64,000 nucleotides of DNA from Hymenobacter taeanensis (GTDB lineage Bacteria; Bacteroidota; Bacteroidia; Cytophagales; Hymenobacteraceae): NCBI RefSeq assembly GCF_013137895.1, contig NZ_CP053538.1, forward strand, positions 62,001-126,000. Direction: 5' to 3'. A program made the translations under genes and the position numbers. Numbering within the stretch: position 1 is the first letter of the stretch; each line of letters begins with the position of its first letter. Positions 8,949 through 18,325 of the stretch are shown piece by piece. The notes below the pieces were generated by a model. The model saw nothing but the letters and a program-made list of their open reading frames with translations, was not told the DNA's origin and searched no databases.

Positions 8949-10841
8949 TTATACCAGCTCTTCCCAACGCTTGGTTTGGGTGGCCAGCTCCTTCTTCACC
9001 TGCTCAAATTTCAGTGTGGCGTCTTTAAGCTGAGCGGCATTGTTATAAGTGGCCGGGTCAGCGAGCTGAGCCTCATATTGGGCCAGCTCCTTCTCCAGGT
9101 TCTCAATGCGCGTTTCCACTTCCTGCAGCTCCCGTTTGTTTTTAGAAGAGCTACCGTTGCTGCTCTGCGCCACAGGCTCAGGCTTAGGCGCTGCTTTGGC
9201 AGCCGGTACGGGTGCGGCTAGGCCAGCTTTCTTGGCATTTTTCTCCCGGTCTTCCTGCCACTGCTCATACTCATTATAGGTGCCAGGATACTCCTTCAGC
9301 TGGTAATCTTCAATGTACCAGATCTTATTGGCCACATTCTCCACGAAATAGCGGTCGTGACTGATCACAATGTACGTGCCTTCATACTGATCCAGGGCCT
9401 GAATCAGGATGTTCACCGACTGCATATCCAGGTGGTTGGTCGGTTCGTCGAGGAGCAGGAAGTTGGCTTCCGAAATCAGCGTTTTGGCTAGAGCCACGCG
9501 GCTTTTCTCCCCCCCAGAAAGCACCTTGATTTTCTTGTATACCTCGTCGCCAGTGAACAGGAAAGAGCCCAGAACCGTGCGCAGCTCCATCTCGGTGCGC
9601 TTAGAGCCGGCTTCCACCATCTCCTGCAGAATCTCGTTATCGATGCGCAGGCTTTCCAGCTGGTGCTGGGCGTAGAACGACATAATTACGTTGTGGCCTA
9701 GCTGGTGGGTGCCTGAAGTAGGTGCCTCTGAGCCAGCCACCAACCGCATCAGCGTAGACTTACCCTTACCGTTAGCCCCGATGAGGGCAATTTTGTCGCC
9801 ACGCTCAATGTGCACGTGTGTGTCGCGGAAGATAATTTTCTCGCCATACTTTTTGCCCACGTGCTCCATGCGCAGAATGTGGCGGCCCGGCGTCACGGTG
9901 AAATTGAACTTGATGTTCACTTTCGCGTCGTCGGCGGCTACGTCTTCGATGCGCTCCAGTTTATCCAAGGCCTTCACGCGGCTTTGGGCCTGCTTGGCTT
10001 TAGATGCCTTGGCCTTAAAACGCTCAATGAAACGCTCAGCCTGTCTGATCTGGGCCTGCTGGTTCTCAAATGCCCCTTTCTGAATGGCATTGCGCTCCTC
10101 CTTCTCTTCAAGGTAGTAGCTGTAGTTACCCGCGTAGGGCACCAGCTTGCCGCCAGTTACCTCTACCGTCGTGTTAGTAGTGCGGTCCAGGAACTCCCGG
10201 TCGTGCGATACAATGATAACAGCGCCTTCGTAGCCAGCCAGGTAGTTTTCAATCCACTTGATGGAGGGCAAGTCCAAGTGGTTAGTGGGCTCGTCGAGGA
10301 GGAGCAGCGAGGGTTGCTGAAGCAGAATTTTGGCCAACATCACGCGCATGCGCCAGCCACCCGAGAACAGCTTCAGGGGGCGCTGCAGCTCCTCAGTAGT
10401 GAAGCCCAGGCCTTCCAGAATCTCTTCGGTGCGGGCCTGCATGGTGTAGCCGCCCAGCGCCTCAAAGCGCTCCTGCAGATCGGCCAGCTTCTCTACCAGG
10501 TCATCGGTGTAGTTGGTTTCAAACTCCAGTAACACCTCGTCAATCTTCTTCTGAATATCCAGCGCCTCCCCAAAAGCCTGCATGGCCACAATCAGAATGG
10601 GCTCGTGCGAGTCATAGGAAAGCAAATCCTGGTTCAGGAAGCCCAGGCTCACATCCTTACTCATGGAGATGCTGCCCCCATCGGGCTTGTACTCGCCCAC
10701 CAGAATGCGCAGCAGCGTGGATTTGCCCCGGCCATTTAGGCCAATAAGGCCTATTTTGTCCTTGGGCTTTATGTGCAGACTGGCTTTGTCGTAGAGCGTA
10801 CGGGAGCCGAAATGAAAGTCGAGGTCAGTAATGGAAATCAT
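8949..10841 (-). CDS. ABC-F family ATPase (ribosome-associated type)
   Basis: A 630-residue soluble protein with two ABC domains and no membrane segments, the ABC-F architecture (EttA/Uup/resistance proteins acting on ribosomes). Domain 1 has Walker A GLNGRGKST near residue 36, signature LFSGGWRMRVMLAKIL, and Walker B LLLLDEPTNHLDL. The interdomain linker (~residues 240-310, KAKASKAKQAQSRVKALDKL) is charged and helical. Domain 2 has GANGKGKST, signature LSGGEKSRVALAKTL and LLLDEPTNHLDM. Residues ~560-630 form a C-terminal coiled coil (KRELQEVETRIENLEKELA), as in Uup-like members. Whether it relieves stalled ribosomes or gives antibiotic resistance cannot be decided from sequence. Start ATG 10841 lies 21 bp after a TACCTTTG box. 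Confidence 0.92.
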   Translation of the reverse strand: MISITDLDFHFGSRTLYDKASLHIKPKDKIGLIGLNGRGKSTLLRILVGEYKPDGGSISMSKDVSLGFLNQDLLSYDSHEPILIVAMQAFGEALDIQKKIDEVLLEFETNYTDDLVEKLADLQERFEALGGYTMQARTEEILEGLGFTTEELQRPLKLFSGGWRMRVMLAKILLQQPSLLLLDEPTNHLDLPSIKWIENYLAGYEGAVIIVSHDREFLDRTTNTTVEVTGGKLVPYAGNYSYYLEEKEERNAIQKGAFENQQAQIRQAERFIERFKAKASKAKQAQSRVKALDKLERIEDVAADDAKVNIKFNFTVTPGRHILRMEHVGKKYGEKIIFRDTHVHIERGDKIALIGANGKGKSTLMRLVAGSEAPTSGTHQLGHNVIMSFYAQHQLESLRIDNEILQEMVEAGSKRTEMELRTVLGSFLFTGDEVYKKIKVLSGGEKSRVALAKTLISEANFLLLDEPTNHLDMQSVNILIQALDQYEGTYIVISHDRYFVENVANKIWYIEDYQLKEYPGTYNEYEQWQEDREKNAKKAGLAAPVPAAKAAPKPEPVAQSSNGSSSKNKRELQEVETRIENLEKELAQYEAQLADPATYNNAAQLKDATLKFEQVKKELATQTKRWEELV

Positions 10842-11343
10842 CTACTATGCGCTATGAAGCCGCAAAGGTACGGGTTCTACGCACGACTATAACGGCCAAG
10901 CTATAGAATCCATTCCGGAAGTTCAGTGCTGCTGCCCAGAACTACTCTGCTGCCGCCTGCCCATACTTAGAGAGCACCTTACCCTGCTACTTTACAACTC
11001 TGCTGAATCCTAGAAATTACGTTCATGTATCCTCCGGCTTAACCCAAGCATTATGAACTGGCTCTTATCATATACCGGGAGCTATAATAACCTTACATAA
11101 AAGCGCTTACTGATGGCGGGCAGTTCCGTTAGGCTAGTGTAATCGTTCACTATTTTTAGCACTACGGCATGAAAAGCCATATTGACATATTCGTACTTAA
11201 TCATCTAAACAGTTGATGATTTAGTAATCATTATACGCTTTATAGCAATTGCACTGTTTAGAAGTATTTATTTTTGATAAATCCATAATTAATATCTTTT
11301 ACGTATAGCTTCACGAATTCTTCATAAACCCTTCCTGCCTTTT
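10842..11343. other. AT-rich divergent intergenic region (502 bp)
   Basis: The region lies between the divergent ABC-F and S8 protease genes. No credible ORF. The half next to the protease (11160-11340) is markedly AT-rich. It contains a short inverted repeat AATCATC (11199-11205) / GATGATT (11215-11221), which could be an operator, and a possible protease promoter: TTTG at 11273-11276 and TATCTTTT at 11293-11300 (7 of 8 bases of TAnnTTTG, but only 16 bp spacing). All of these are weak. Confidence 0.35.
10863..10870 (-). promoter_or_regulatory. Predicted -7 box for the ABC-F gene
   Basis: On the minus strand this reads TACCTTTG, an exact match to the Bacteroidota -7 consensus TAnnTTTG, ending 21 bp before the ATG at 10841. 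No clear TTTG -33 element is found at the usual 17-21 bp spacing, so the call rests on the -7 box and position only. Confidence 0.4.
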
Positions 11344-14100
11344 ATGAAAAAAAGTTTACTCGGCTTTCTGCTCTGGATGGGCAGCTCAGTAGCCGCCTTC
11401 TCGCAAGCTTTCGTTGACTCGCATCTGCAGTCAGTAGTATCCACTACCACTTCCCTGCAGCAGGTTGTGGTAACCTTCCGTGGTGAAGGAGCACCCTCGG
11501 CTGCGCATCTGCAGTTGCTGCAGAGCTTAGGCATCACGCACGGCCGTACCATGCGTGCTCTGCCGGTAGCGGGTGTATTGGCTACCCCATCTCAGGTTAA
11601 AGCTCTGGCCGCTGATCCGGCAGTAGTATCTGTGTACCTAAACCGCTCGCTGCAGCGCGATAATGATGGAGCTACCGCGCTTACCGGAGCGCAGCGCGTG
11701 CGTTTAGAGCCCGTATTCACTCAGCGTAATGGCGGCATCCCGGTATCGGGGAAGGGCATTGGCGTGTTGGTAAACGACAGCGGTATTGATGGCACCCACC
11801 CCGATCTGAAGCTAGGTCAGAACCTGAAGCAAAACGTACTGGGTACTACCAACCTCAATGCGCAGGACCCCATGCTGCCCATTACTTACGTGGAGGATGT
11901 ACCCAATACTGACCAGACCGGCGGACACGGCACGCACGTGGCAGGTATTGTGGGAGCTACTGGAGCAGCCTCAAACGGCAAGTACGCGGGCGTAGCGCCC
12001 GGCGCCGACCTCATTGGCTATGGCACCGGCGCAGGGTTGTTCATTCTGGATGTGGTGGGAGCATTTGACTATGCCTTGGTACACCAGTTCCAGTACAACA
12101 TCCGGGTAATTACCAACTCGTTTGGTACTACCTCTGACATTGCTACCGACGTTAACCCCGCCGACCCCATTACCATTGCCACTAAGCGCTGTGTTGACCG
12201 CAACATGGTGGTAGTATTCTCAGCCGGCAACTCGGGGGCGGGTTCGGGCACCATTACCGGCAACTACAAGAAAGCCCCCTGGGTAATCTGCGTAGCCAAC
12301 GCCGACAAAGCAGGCGTGCTGGCTCCTTCTTCCTCCCGCGGCCGCAAGGGCGTAAACGGCACCGTTACCGTTGATGGCCAAACCTACCCATGGCGCGATG
12401 AGCCCACCGTAACGGCTCCGGGCACAGATATTGTTTCTACGCGCACTATTTCCCCGGTAGGCGTGCTAAGCACCCAGCAAGATGCGGAAAGCATTGAGCC
12501 TGCTTATCTACCTTTCTATACTACCCTCACCGGCACCTCCATGGCTGCCCCCCACGTGGCAGGCATTGTGGCGCTTATGCTGGATGCCAACCCTAGCCTG
12601 ACGCCTTATCAGGTTAAAACTATTTTGCAGGAAACTACCACTAACCTACCCAACCGGGAGTCGTGGGAAGTGGGAAGTGGCATGGCCAACGCCTACGCCG
12701 CCGTTGACCGGGCCTACCGCCAGGCCGGCTACGGCCCAACCGTAAATGCTACGCGTGCTTTCCTTAGCAGCGTGAATACGGCCGTTAGCAGCTCTCCTTT
12801 TACTATCAACTTTAACCCCGCTACCACTGCCAGTAACAGCAGCACCTTCACGGTGCCTGCCGGCACCTCCTCGCTGGAGGTAAGCTGCAAGGTGTCCGGG
12901 GTGCTAGGCGAAACCGGCAACCCTGTTAACTTGGTGGTGCTTTCTCCTAGCGGCAAGCGGTATGCCTCGGGTATATCGGTATTGTTTGCACTCAGCCCTG
13001 GCCGTGCCGTAGCGGTAGCAGGCCCTGAAGCCGGCACCTGGACGGTTCGCCTCGATGGCTTGCAGGGCGTTGCTATACCCGAAACGGTAAATGGCACCAT
13101 TGCACTGAATCAGTCACAGGGCACGAGTGGCCTAGGCGATGTAGCCACGCACCCCGCGAAGGCTTCCATTGAGATGGCCATCAGCAAGCGCCTGATGGAT
13201 GGCCTGGCCACGGGCTTTAAGCCCGATCAGAACCTGACGCGCCTGCAGCTGGCCGATTACCTGCTCATGGGGCAGGCCATCCGGCAGTACCTGCCCCTCA
13301 CGGGGGCGGCTCCCTTCGGCGACGTGAGTGCCGCCGAGCAGCTGTTGGCTACATCCGTCACGGCTCAGGGCGCCGCCCTCCGCGACCGTAACTACTCCCA
13401 AAACGGGGTGATGCAGGAAGTAGCCCCAGGGTCTTTTGGTCCTAAACAGGCCGTAACGCGAGCTAGCCTCACCTACTCCCTGGTGCAGAGCCTGGGCCTT
13501 CAGAATAAAGCCCAGCAAACTTCCGGCCCCGTAACGGTACTGGTTGATGGCAAGCGCCTACCCATTGACGATGCAGCCCAGATTCCGGTTGGCCTTTCCG
13601 GCTACGTGCAGGTAGCCCTCGACATGAACATCATCAACGCTTACTACACGCTGACCCAGGGGCCCTACGATCTGCAGCCTACCCTGCATGCTTCGTTTAA
13701 GCCTAACCAAGTTGTGAAGCGCGCTGATTTTGCCGTGATTGTAACCCGCACCCATGAGCAGTGGAACGCAGCTCCGGCCGATGTGGCTGCGCAGTCCTCT
13801 TCTGCTGCTACGCTGGCTGGTGCTACCTCTGCTCAGCCAGTAGAAACTGCCGCCTTTGTAGCACCTAACCCCTTGGTTGGCCAAGCCGTTCTCAACTACC
13901 ACCTCTCGCAGGATGGCCCCGTAAATCTGGCTCTTTATGATATGATGGGCCGCAAGGTTCAAACCCTCGTGCAGACGGAGCAACACGCTGGCCGGCACGA
14001 GCAGGTGATTGAAGGAGCCAAGCTCCCTGCAGGCACCTACCTGTTTAAATTGCAGTCTGGCAAACAAACACAAACTGGCCGCCTGGTAGTTACTCACTAA
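11344..14100 (+). CDS. Subtilisin-like S8 protease with SLH-like repeats and T9SS sorting domain
   Basis: A 918-residue secreted protease. Signal peptide 1-21 (ends AAFSQ). Residues ~35-115 resemble an inhibitor-type prodomain. The S8 domain has its triad at D145 (VNDSGIDGTHPDL), H195 (GGHGTHVAGI) and S399 (GTSMAAPHVAG), with the oxyanion Asn in FSAGNSGAG. Residues ~470-585 form a proprotein-convertase-like beta domain (FTVPAGTSSLEVSCKVSG, GTWTVRLDGL). Residues ~595-820 hold two or three SLH-like repeats (KASIEMAISKRLMDGLATGF with KPDQNLTRLQLADYLL; later ASFKPNQVVKRADFAVIVTR). The last ~75 residues are a type A T9SS tail (NPLVGQAVLNYHL, LYDMMGRKVQTLV, LPAGTYLFKLQSGKQ). It should cross the outer membrane by the T9SS, whose plug protein is at 2317. 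SLH-like repeats combined with a T9SS tail are unusual. Confidence 0.92.
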   Translation: MKKSLLGFLLWMGSSVAAFSQAFVDSHLQSVVSTTTSLQQVVVTFRGEGAPSAAHLQLLQSLGITHGRTMRALPVAGVLATPSQVKALAADPAVVSVYLNRSLQRDNDGATALTGAQRVRLEPVFTQRNGGIPVSGKGIGVLVNDSGIDGTHPDLKLGQNLKQNVLGTTNLNAQDPMLPITYVEDVPNTDQTGGHGTHVAGIVGATGAASNGKYAGVAPGADLIGYGTGAGLFILDVVGAFDYALVHQFQYNIRVITNSFGTTSDIATDVNPADPITIATKRCVDRNMVVVFSAGNSGAGSGTITGNYKKAPWVICVANADKAGVLAPSSSRGRKGVNGTVTVDGQTYPWRDEPTVTAPGTDIVSTRTISPVGVLSTQQDAESIEPAYLPFYTTLTGTSMAAPHVAGIVALMLDANPSLTPYQVKTILQETTTNLPNRESWEVGSGMANAYAAVDRAYRQAGYGPTVNATRAFLSSVNTAVSSSPFTINFNPATTASNSSTFTVPAGTSSLEVSCKVSGVLGETGNPVNLVVLSPSGKRYASGISVLFALSPGRAVAVAGPEAGTWTVRLDGLQGVAIPETVNGTIALNQSQGTSGLGDVATHPAKASIEMAISKRLMDGLATGFKPDQNLTRLQLADYLLMGQAIRQYLPLTGAAPFGDVSAAEQLLATSVTAQGAALRDRNYSQNGVMQEVAPGSFGPKQAVTRASLTYSLVQSLGLQNKAQQTSGPVTVLVDGKRLPIDDAAQIPVGLSGYVQVALDMNIINAYYTLTQGPYDLQPTLHASFKPNQVVKRADFAVIVTRTHEQWNAAPADVAAQSSSAATLAGATSAQPVETAAFVAPNPLVGQAVLNYHLSQDGPVNLALYDMMGRKVQTLVQTEQHAGRHEQVIEGAKLPAGTYLFKLQSGKQTQTGRLVVTH

Positions 14101-14112
14101 GCAAGCTACCTC

Positions 14113-14171
14113 TTGTAAGCTTCAACAAAAAGCCCCGCTCAGTGAGCGGGGCTTTTTGTTGAAGCTTACAA
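14113..14171. terminator. Bidirectional terminator, 29-bp perfect arms
   Basis: A perfect palindrome: arms 14113-14141 and 14143-14171 around a single G, in practice a 28-bp stem with a 3-nt loop. The core AAAAAGCCCCGCTC gives GC stems flanked by U runs on both strands. It separates the convergent S8 protease and amidase genes. The stem is far longer than termination needs. Confidence 0.88.
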
Positions 14172-14182
14172 TGATAGGTTGC

Positions 14183-15817
14183 CTACCCCACAAACGGGGC
14201 CTTAAACTGCGGAGCCACGCGCTTCTTAGAGGCTTGCTCGTAGGCGTAGGCCACGGTTAGCAGCTCGCCTTCTTTGTAGGCACCACCTACAAACGACAGG
14301 CCTACGGGCAGGCCGTACACCTGGCCCATGGGCACTGTAATGTGGGGGTAGCCAGCCATAGCCGCCGGTGAGGAGAAACCGGGGCCGCCGCCTGAGTCGC
14401 CATTGATCAGGTCAATACAACGGGCTGGTGAGTTGGTGATGGCCACAATGGCATCGAGCTTATTATCAGCCAGCACTTTATCCAGCGCCTGCCTGGCTCC
14501 ATTGTGCGATTTATTTAGGGCTGCCTTGTATTTGGCGCTATCTAACCCTTCCAGCTTGTTGGAGTTTTCCAGAATCTCCTGTTGGAAGAACGGCATAGCC
14601 TTGGCCTTGTTCTGGCTGTTGAAATTGATAACGTCGGTTAGGTTTTTAACCGGCGCATTGGCCGTAGCCAGGTACTTGTTTACGCCGTCCTTGAATTCGT
14701 AGAGCAGCACATCGTACTCGGCCTGGCCTAGCGGGTCGGTTTCCTTCTCTACTTCTACTTCCACAATGGTGGCCCCTTGGGCTTTGAGCAGCTCCACGGC
14801 GGCCTGCAACAGCGGAATGGCATCGGAAGAACCTTTCAGGTGCCCTTTTTCTACCCCCAGGCGTTTGCCCTTGAGGCCGTTGGCATCAAGAAACGTAGTG
14901 TAGTCGGGCTGGATTTTACCGTTGCTTTCCTTCGTCACGGCGTCGGCAGCATCCTCACCTGCCAGGGCCCCCAGCAGAACGGCGGCGTCACGGACGGTGC
15001 GGGTCATGGGGCCAGCAGTGTCCTGCGTGGCAGAAATGGGGATGATGCCGGAGCGGCTCCACAGGCCTACAGTGGGTTTAATACCTACCAGGCCACTGCA
15101 AGAAGCCGGCGACACAATAGAACCATCGGTTTCGGTACCAATGGCCAGGGCGCAGAGGTTAGCAGAAGCGGCAGCGCCTGAGCCGGCGCTAGAGCCGCTG
15201 GGCGTGCGGTCAAGAATAAAGGGGTTTTTGGTTTGGCCGCCCCGGCTGCTCCAGCCACTGGTGCTACGCGTAGAGCGGAAGTTGGCCCACTCGCTGAGGT
15301 TGGTTTTGCCCAGCACCACGGCGCCAGCCTCACGCAGCTTTTTAATGATAAATGCATCCTGCGCGGCTTTGTGGCCGGCCAGGGCCAAAGAGCCCGCGGT
15401 GGTTTGCTGCTTATCGGCGGTATCAATGTTGTCTTTGATAAGCACCGGAATACCGTGTAGCGGTCCGTGCACTTTGCCGTCTTTGCGCTCTTTATCCAAG
15501 GCATCAGCAATGGCCAGGGCATCGGGGTTTACCTCAATAACAGAGTTAAGCGTTGGGCCGGCTTTATCAATGGCCTCAATGCGCTTTAAATAAAGCTCCG
15601 TAATGGAGCGGGCACTCATGGCCCCACTGCTCATTTTTTTCTGCAGATCCTGCACGGTAGCCTCATTGAGCTCAAAGGCATCGGCTGGGGCGTTGCCCTC
15701 GGTGGTGCCCTCAATAGCGGCTGTTTGAGAAGTATCGGTGGAGCACGCTCCGAGGGAGAAGGTGGAAAGGGCCAGGCTCGCGAGGGAGCCATTGCGCAGG
15801 AAAATTCGGCGGTTCAT
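14183..15817 (-). CDS. Amidase signature family hydrolase, exported
   Basis: A 544-residue amidase-signature enzyme (Ser-cisSer-Lys triad). The triad Lys is in GIPVLIKDNIDTA and the Gly/Ser block in DRTPSGSSAGSGAAASANL, followed by ALAIGTETDGSIVSPASCSG with the nucleophile context. The start at 15817 gives a Tat-like leader MNRRIFLRNGSLASLALSTF that ends in a lipobox, LGAC, so the enzyme may be a lipoprotein. It lacks GatB/GatC neighbours and is exported, which argues against a GatA role; a peptide or amide scavenging role is more likely. C-terminal blocks (DAIVAITNSPA, SPAAMAGYPHITVPMG) are usual for the family. It ends just after the long hairpin at 14113-14171. Confidence 0.9.
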   Translation of the reverse strand: MNRRIFLRNGSLASLALSTFSLGACSTDTSQTAAIEGTTEGNAPADAFELNEATVQDLQKKMSSGAMSARSITELYLKRIEAIDKAGPTLNSVIEVNPDALAIADALDKERKDGKVHGPLHGIPVLIKDNIDTADKQQTTAGSLALAGHKAAQDAFIIKKLREAGAVVLGKTNLSEWANFRSTRSTSGWSSRGGQTKNPFILDRTPSGSSAGSGAAASANLCALAIGTETDGSIVSPASCSGLVGIKPTVGLWSRSGIIPISATQDTAGPMTRTVRDAAVLLGALAGEDAADAVTKESNGKIQPDYTTFLDANGLKGKRLGVEKGHLKGSSDAIPLLQAAVELLKAQGATIVEVEVEKETDPLGQAEYDVLLYEFKDGVNKYLATANAPVKNLTDVINFNSQNKAKAMPFFQQEILENSNKLEGLDSAKYKAALNKSHNGARQALDKVLADNKLDAIVAITNSPARCIDLINGDSGGGPGFSSPAAMAGYPHITVPMGQVYGLPVGLSFVGGAYKEGELLTVAYAYEQASKKRVAPQFKAPFVG

Positions 15818-16042
15818 GAAGTAGGAGTTTATGCCTTTAAGATACTGCCCCGATTTGCTCCTTCACTACTCTAAGCCAGAAATTCTTCTGCTTATACCGG
15901 GCAGCGTGCCAGCCATGCCTTCTGCCGGAAACGTGCAAAATCTGGCGCATTACCGTCCGGGCTAATGAGCTAAGCGTATGATTGACTGCTTATTCAGTCT
16001 TTATTCTTTGCCATGCTTCACTTTCTTCCTTCCCGTTTCATT

Positions 16043-17035
16043 ATGCAACGCGCCTTACTTCTGCTGGCGGTGAGCGGCAGCTTACTGGTTTCTGCCTCCA
16101 GCTGCTCCGATGATGACGACAACGATAACAGCCCTACTCCGCCCGAAGCGGTAGCTTTCACCCAGGCCAACCTCTACCCCGAAGGAGTGCAGTACGACGC
16201 CAAAAACAACCGGTATCTAGTGAGCTCCCAAACAAGCGGCACGGTAGGCCAGGTGCGGGATGATGGTACGTATAGTGCCTTTGCCGAAAATACCGCGTTG
16301 GTTTCCAGTATTGGCATGAACCTCGACGACAGCAGGAACCGCCTGCTGGTGGCGGTATCAGACCCCGGTTACAACTCCCAGCGTACTTCTGCGGCTACTC
16401 AGCGCAAGCTGGCGCGGCTGGCTATCTTCAACCGCGATAATGGCCAACTGCTTTCTACCGTTGACTTGGGTGGCCTACGGCCGGCCCTAAACCACTTTGC
16501 CAATGATATTGCCGTTGATGCCCAGGGCAATGCTTACGTAACCGACAGCTTCTCTCCCATTATTTATAAGGTGGATGCGCAAGGCACCGCTACTGTATTT
16601 CTGGAGAACACGCAGTTGGCGGCACCGGCGAGCATGTTTGGGCTCAATGGCATTGTATTCCACCCTGATGGCTACCTGCTAGTGGCTAAATCCGACGAGG
16701 GCGCTCTGTTTAAAGTGCCCATCAGCAACCCAGCTGGCTTTACCAAAGTTACGGTTAGTCAAGACCTAAAGGGCGCCGATGGCATGCTGCTTCAAGATAA
16801 TAATACGCTGCAGGTGGTAACCAATGCGCAAGCCAAAGTGTACCGCCTCACCACCACCAATGCCTGGGGCGCGGCTACCGTGTCGGGTACGTTTACTACG
16901 CCACCTCAATACCCTACCACGCTGGCCCGCCGTGAGGGCTCCGATAGCTACGTGCTATACTCTAACCTGAACGCACTGCAGGCCAATCAAACCCCGCCGG
17001 TATCGGTGTTCACTATTGCGCGGGTGCGCTTTTAG
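16043..17035 (+). CDS. SMP-30/NHL-like beta-propeller lipoprotein
   Basis: A 330-residue lipoprotein. ATG 16043 starts a signal peptide with lipobox ASSC, followed by an acidic DDDDND tether; the upstream ATG at 16013 would add ten residues. The body repeats strand patterns of a six-bladed propeller: LYPEGVQYDAKNNRYLVSSQ, NDIAVDAQGNAYVTDSFSP, LNGIVFHPDGYLLVAKSDEG, GADGMLLQDNNTLQVV. This pattern resembles SMP-30/gluconolactonase and NHL-type proteins. No specific metal ligands can be claimed. The role is unknown; binding or hydrolysis of a lactone or other small molecule at the outer membrane is only a guess. It is convergent with the PAS gene across a 22-bp inverted repeat. Confidence 0.65.
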   Translation: MQRALLLLAVSGSLLVSASSCSDDDDNDNSPTPPEAVAFTQANLYPEGVQYDAKNNRYLVSSQTSGTVGQVRDDGTYSAFAENTALVSSIGMNLDDSRNRLLVAVSDPGYNSQRTSAATQRKLARLAIFNRDNGQLLSTVDLGGLRPALNHFANDIAVDAQGNAYVTDSFSPIIYKVDAQGTATVFLENTQLAAPASMFGLNGIVFHPDGYLLVAKSDEGALFKVPISNPAGFTKVTVSQDLKGADGMLLQDNNTLQVVTNAQAKVYRLTTTNAWGAATVSGTFTTPPQYPTTLARREGSDSYVLYSNLNALQANQTPPVSVFTIARVRF

Positions 17036-17061
17036 CCCCGTTTTCAAACCTCACTAAGCCT

Positions 17062-17129
17062 CCCACACGCATCATGCCCGAACACGTGTGCCTTTGCTAG
17101 GCCACCTGTTCGGGCATGATGCGTGTGGG
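17062..17129. terminator. Long inverted repeat between convergent genes (no T run)
   Basis: Perfect 22-bp arms, 17062-17083 and 17108-17129, start CCCACACGCATCATGCCCG; the loop is 24 nt. There is no T tract, so this is not a classical intrinsic terminator, but position and symmetry match the other convergent junctions here. A CTAGGCCAC motif lies in the loop. Confidence 0.6.
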
Positions 17130-17142
17130 GGAGTGCCGGACT

Positions 17143-17661
17143 TTACATGCTGGCGAGCTGCTGGCGTAATTGCTGCACCTCGCGCTCTAGCTCCAGATTC
17201 CGGAACGTCACCTTCACTTCTAAGTCGTCGTAGGCCTGTTGCAACTCCTGCTCCCGCTTGCGCAAGGCCAGCTCGGTCATTTTCTGTTCATGAATATCGG
17301 TGCAGGTACCGTACCACTGCGTAATCTGGCCGTCTTCGTCGCGCTGCGGCTGAGCCTGGCCGAGAAACCAACGGTAGTCGTTATTCTTTGACTTAAAACG
17401 GTACTCAATCTCATAGAACTCGCCGGTTGCCAGGGAACGGCCCCATACTTCGCGGGCCCGCATGCGGTCATCGGGGTGCAGGAGGTTGTTCCACATATCC
17501 GGCCCCACACTGTCGGCCAGGGTGTAGCCCGTAAAATCGGTCCAGCGCTGATTGAAGTAGGTATGGAAGCCCGTGGGGTCAGTAAACCACACGAGCTGCG
17601 GAATCATATCGGCCAAAAAGCGAAAGGCATCGTTGTGGGTCGTTTCTACGGCTGGCTCCAT
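17143..17661 (-). CDS. Single PAS domain protein with coiled-coil tail
   Basis: A 172-residue cytoplasmic protein. Residues ~10-125 are one PAS fold (FRFLADMIPQLVWFTDPTGF, FNQRWTDFTGYTL, LHPDDRMRAREVW, YEIEYRFKSKNNDYRWFLGQ, GTCTDIHEQK), close to the PAS_3 type common in Bacteroidota kinases. Residues 126-172 form a coiled coil (EQELQQAYDDLEVKVTFRNL). There is no kinase, cyclase or other output domain, and the frame closes normally, so it is not an obvious truncation. It probably works by binding a partner, perhaps one of the PAS-rich proteins encoded just upstream on the same strand. The gene at 17679 ends 17 bp upstream and is likely co-transcribed. Confidence 0.8.
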   Translation of the reverse strand: MEPAVETTHNDAFRFLADMIPQLVWFTDPTGFHTYFNQRWTDFTGYTLADSVGPDMWNNLLHPDDRMRAREVWGRSLATGEFYEIEYRFKSKNNDYRWFLGQAQPQRDEDGQITQWYGTCTDIHEQKMTELALRKREQELQQAYDDLEVKVTFRNLELEREVQQLRQQLASM

Positions 17662-17678
17662 TGCAGTGAATGTGACAG

Positions 17679-18044
17679 TTAATAGGATGGCTGCGCGAGC
17701 TGCAGCTCCATCCCCGATTGGAAATACAAGTTCAACTGGCTGTGCAGCCCATCAGCAGAGCGGCGCAGGCGGGTAACGAGGGCCCGGGTTTTCTCGGCGG
17801 CCAGGTCTAACTCCAGGTAGGGGCGGTTCAGCAGGCCGTCGCGTTCTACCTTCCAGCTGCCTTGGTTATGCAGCTCCGGCGTCTGGATTTCCATGAGCCC
17901 AGGCTGCAGCCGGAATACAGTGGCCTGCGCCAATGCCGATGCCGGGTCAGTACGGTTTAGCACGCGGTCGGCCACCGTCCATTCCCCAGTCAGGTACTCG
18001 TCGGGGAGTTGTTGCAGATTGACGTCGAAAAGCAGTTCTGACAT
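17679..18044 (-). CDS. Hypothetical protein, 121 aa
   Basis: I do not recognise a family. The protein has no signal peptide or membrane segment. It reads as alternating short strands (EYLTGEWTVADRVLN, ATVFRLQPGLMEIQTPELHN, GSWKVERDGLLNRPYLELDL) and ends with an amphipathic part (LVTRLRRSADGLHSQLNLYF). The pattern recalls small beta-barrel proteins of the lipocalin-like type, but this is not firm. Its stop lies 17 bp from the start of the PAS-only gene at 17661, so the two probably form a unit. It is located within the signalling island. Confidence 0.6.
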   Translation of the reverse strand: MSELLFDVNLQQLPDEYLTGEWTVADRVLNRTDPASALAQATVFRLQPGLMEIQTPELHNQGSWKVERDGLLNRPYLELDLAAEKTRALVTRLRRSADGLHSQLNLYFQSGMELQLAQPSY

Positions 18045-18325
18045 ATAAACACGACATGTTCCGGGGCATCACAACCGGCTATACGGCCTAAACGAGTTGC
18101 TTGCGCTACCGGTCACACTATGGCTATAAGTGGCGGCAGGTAACAGTACTAAAGGATAAAAATACGAAATAGTTCAGCTCATACTTTCCTGTCGCTATAT
18201 ATCTTTGATACAAAGCGCAATAAAATTATTTATAGGTCTGCACCGTACCAGTGTCCCATATTTAACGCACTTTTCTGCCCTTGCTCGCAGCTATAACACA
18301 TTTACACGCCTGTAAGTAATACCAG

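Noticed and set aside
14183..15817. GatA subunit of the tRNA amidotransferase
   Set aside because: It shares the amidase signature, but it has an export signal with lipobox and no GatB/GatC neighbours.
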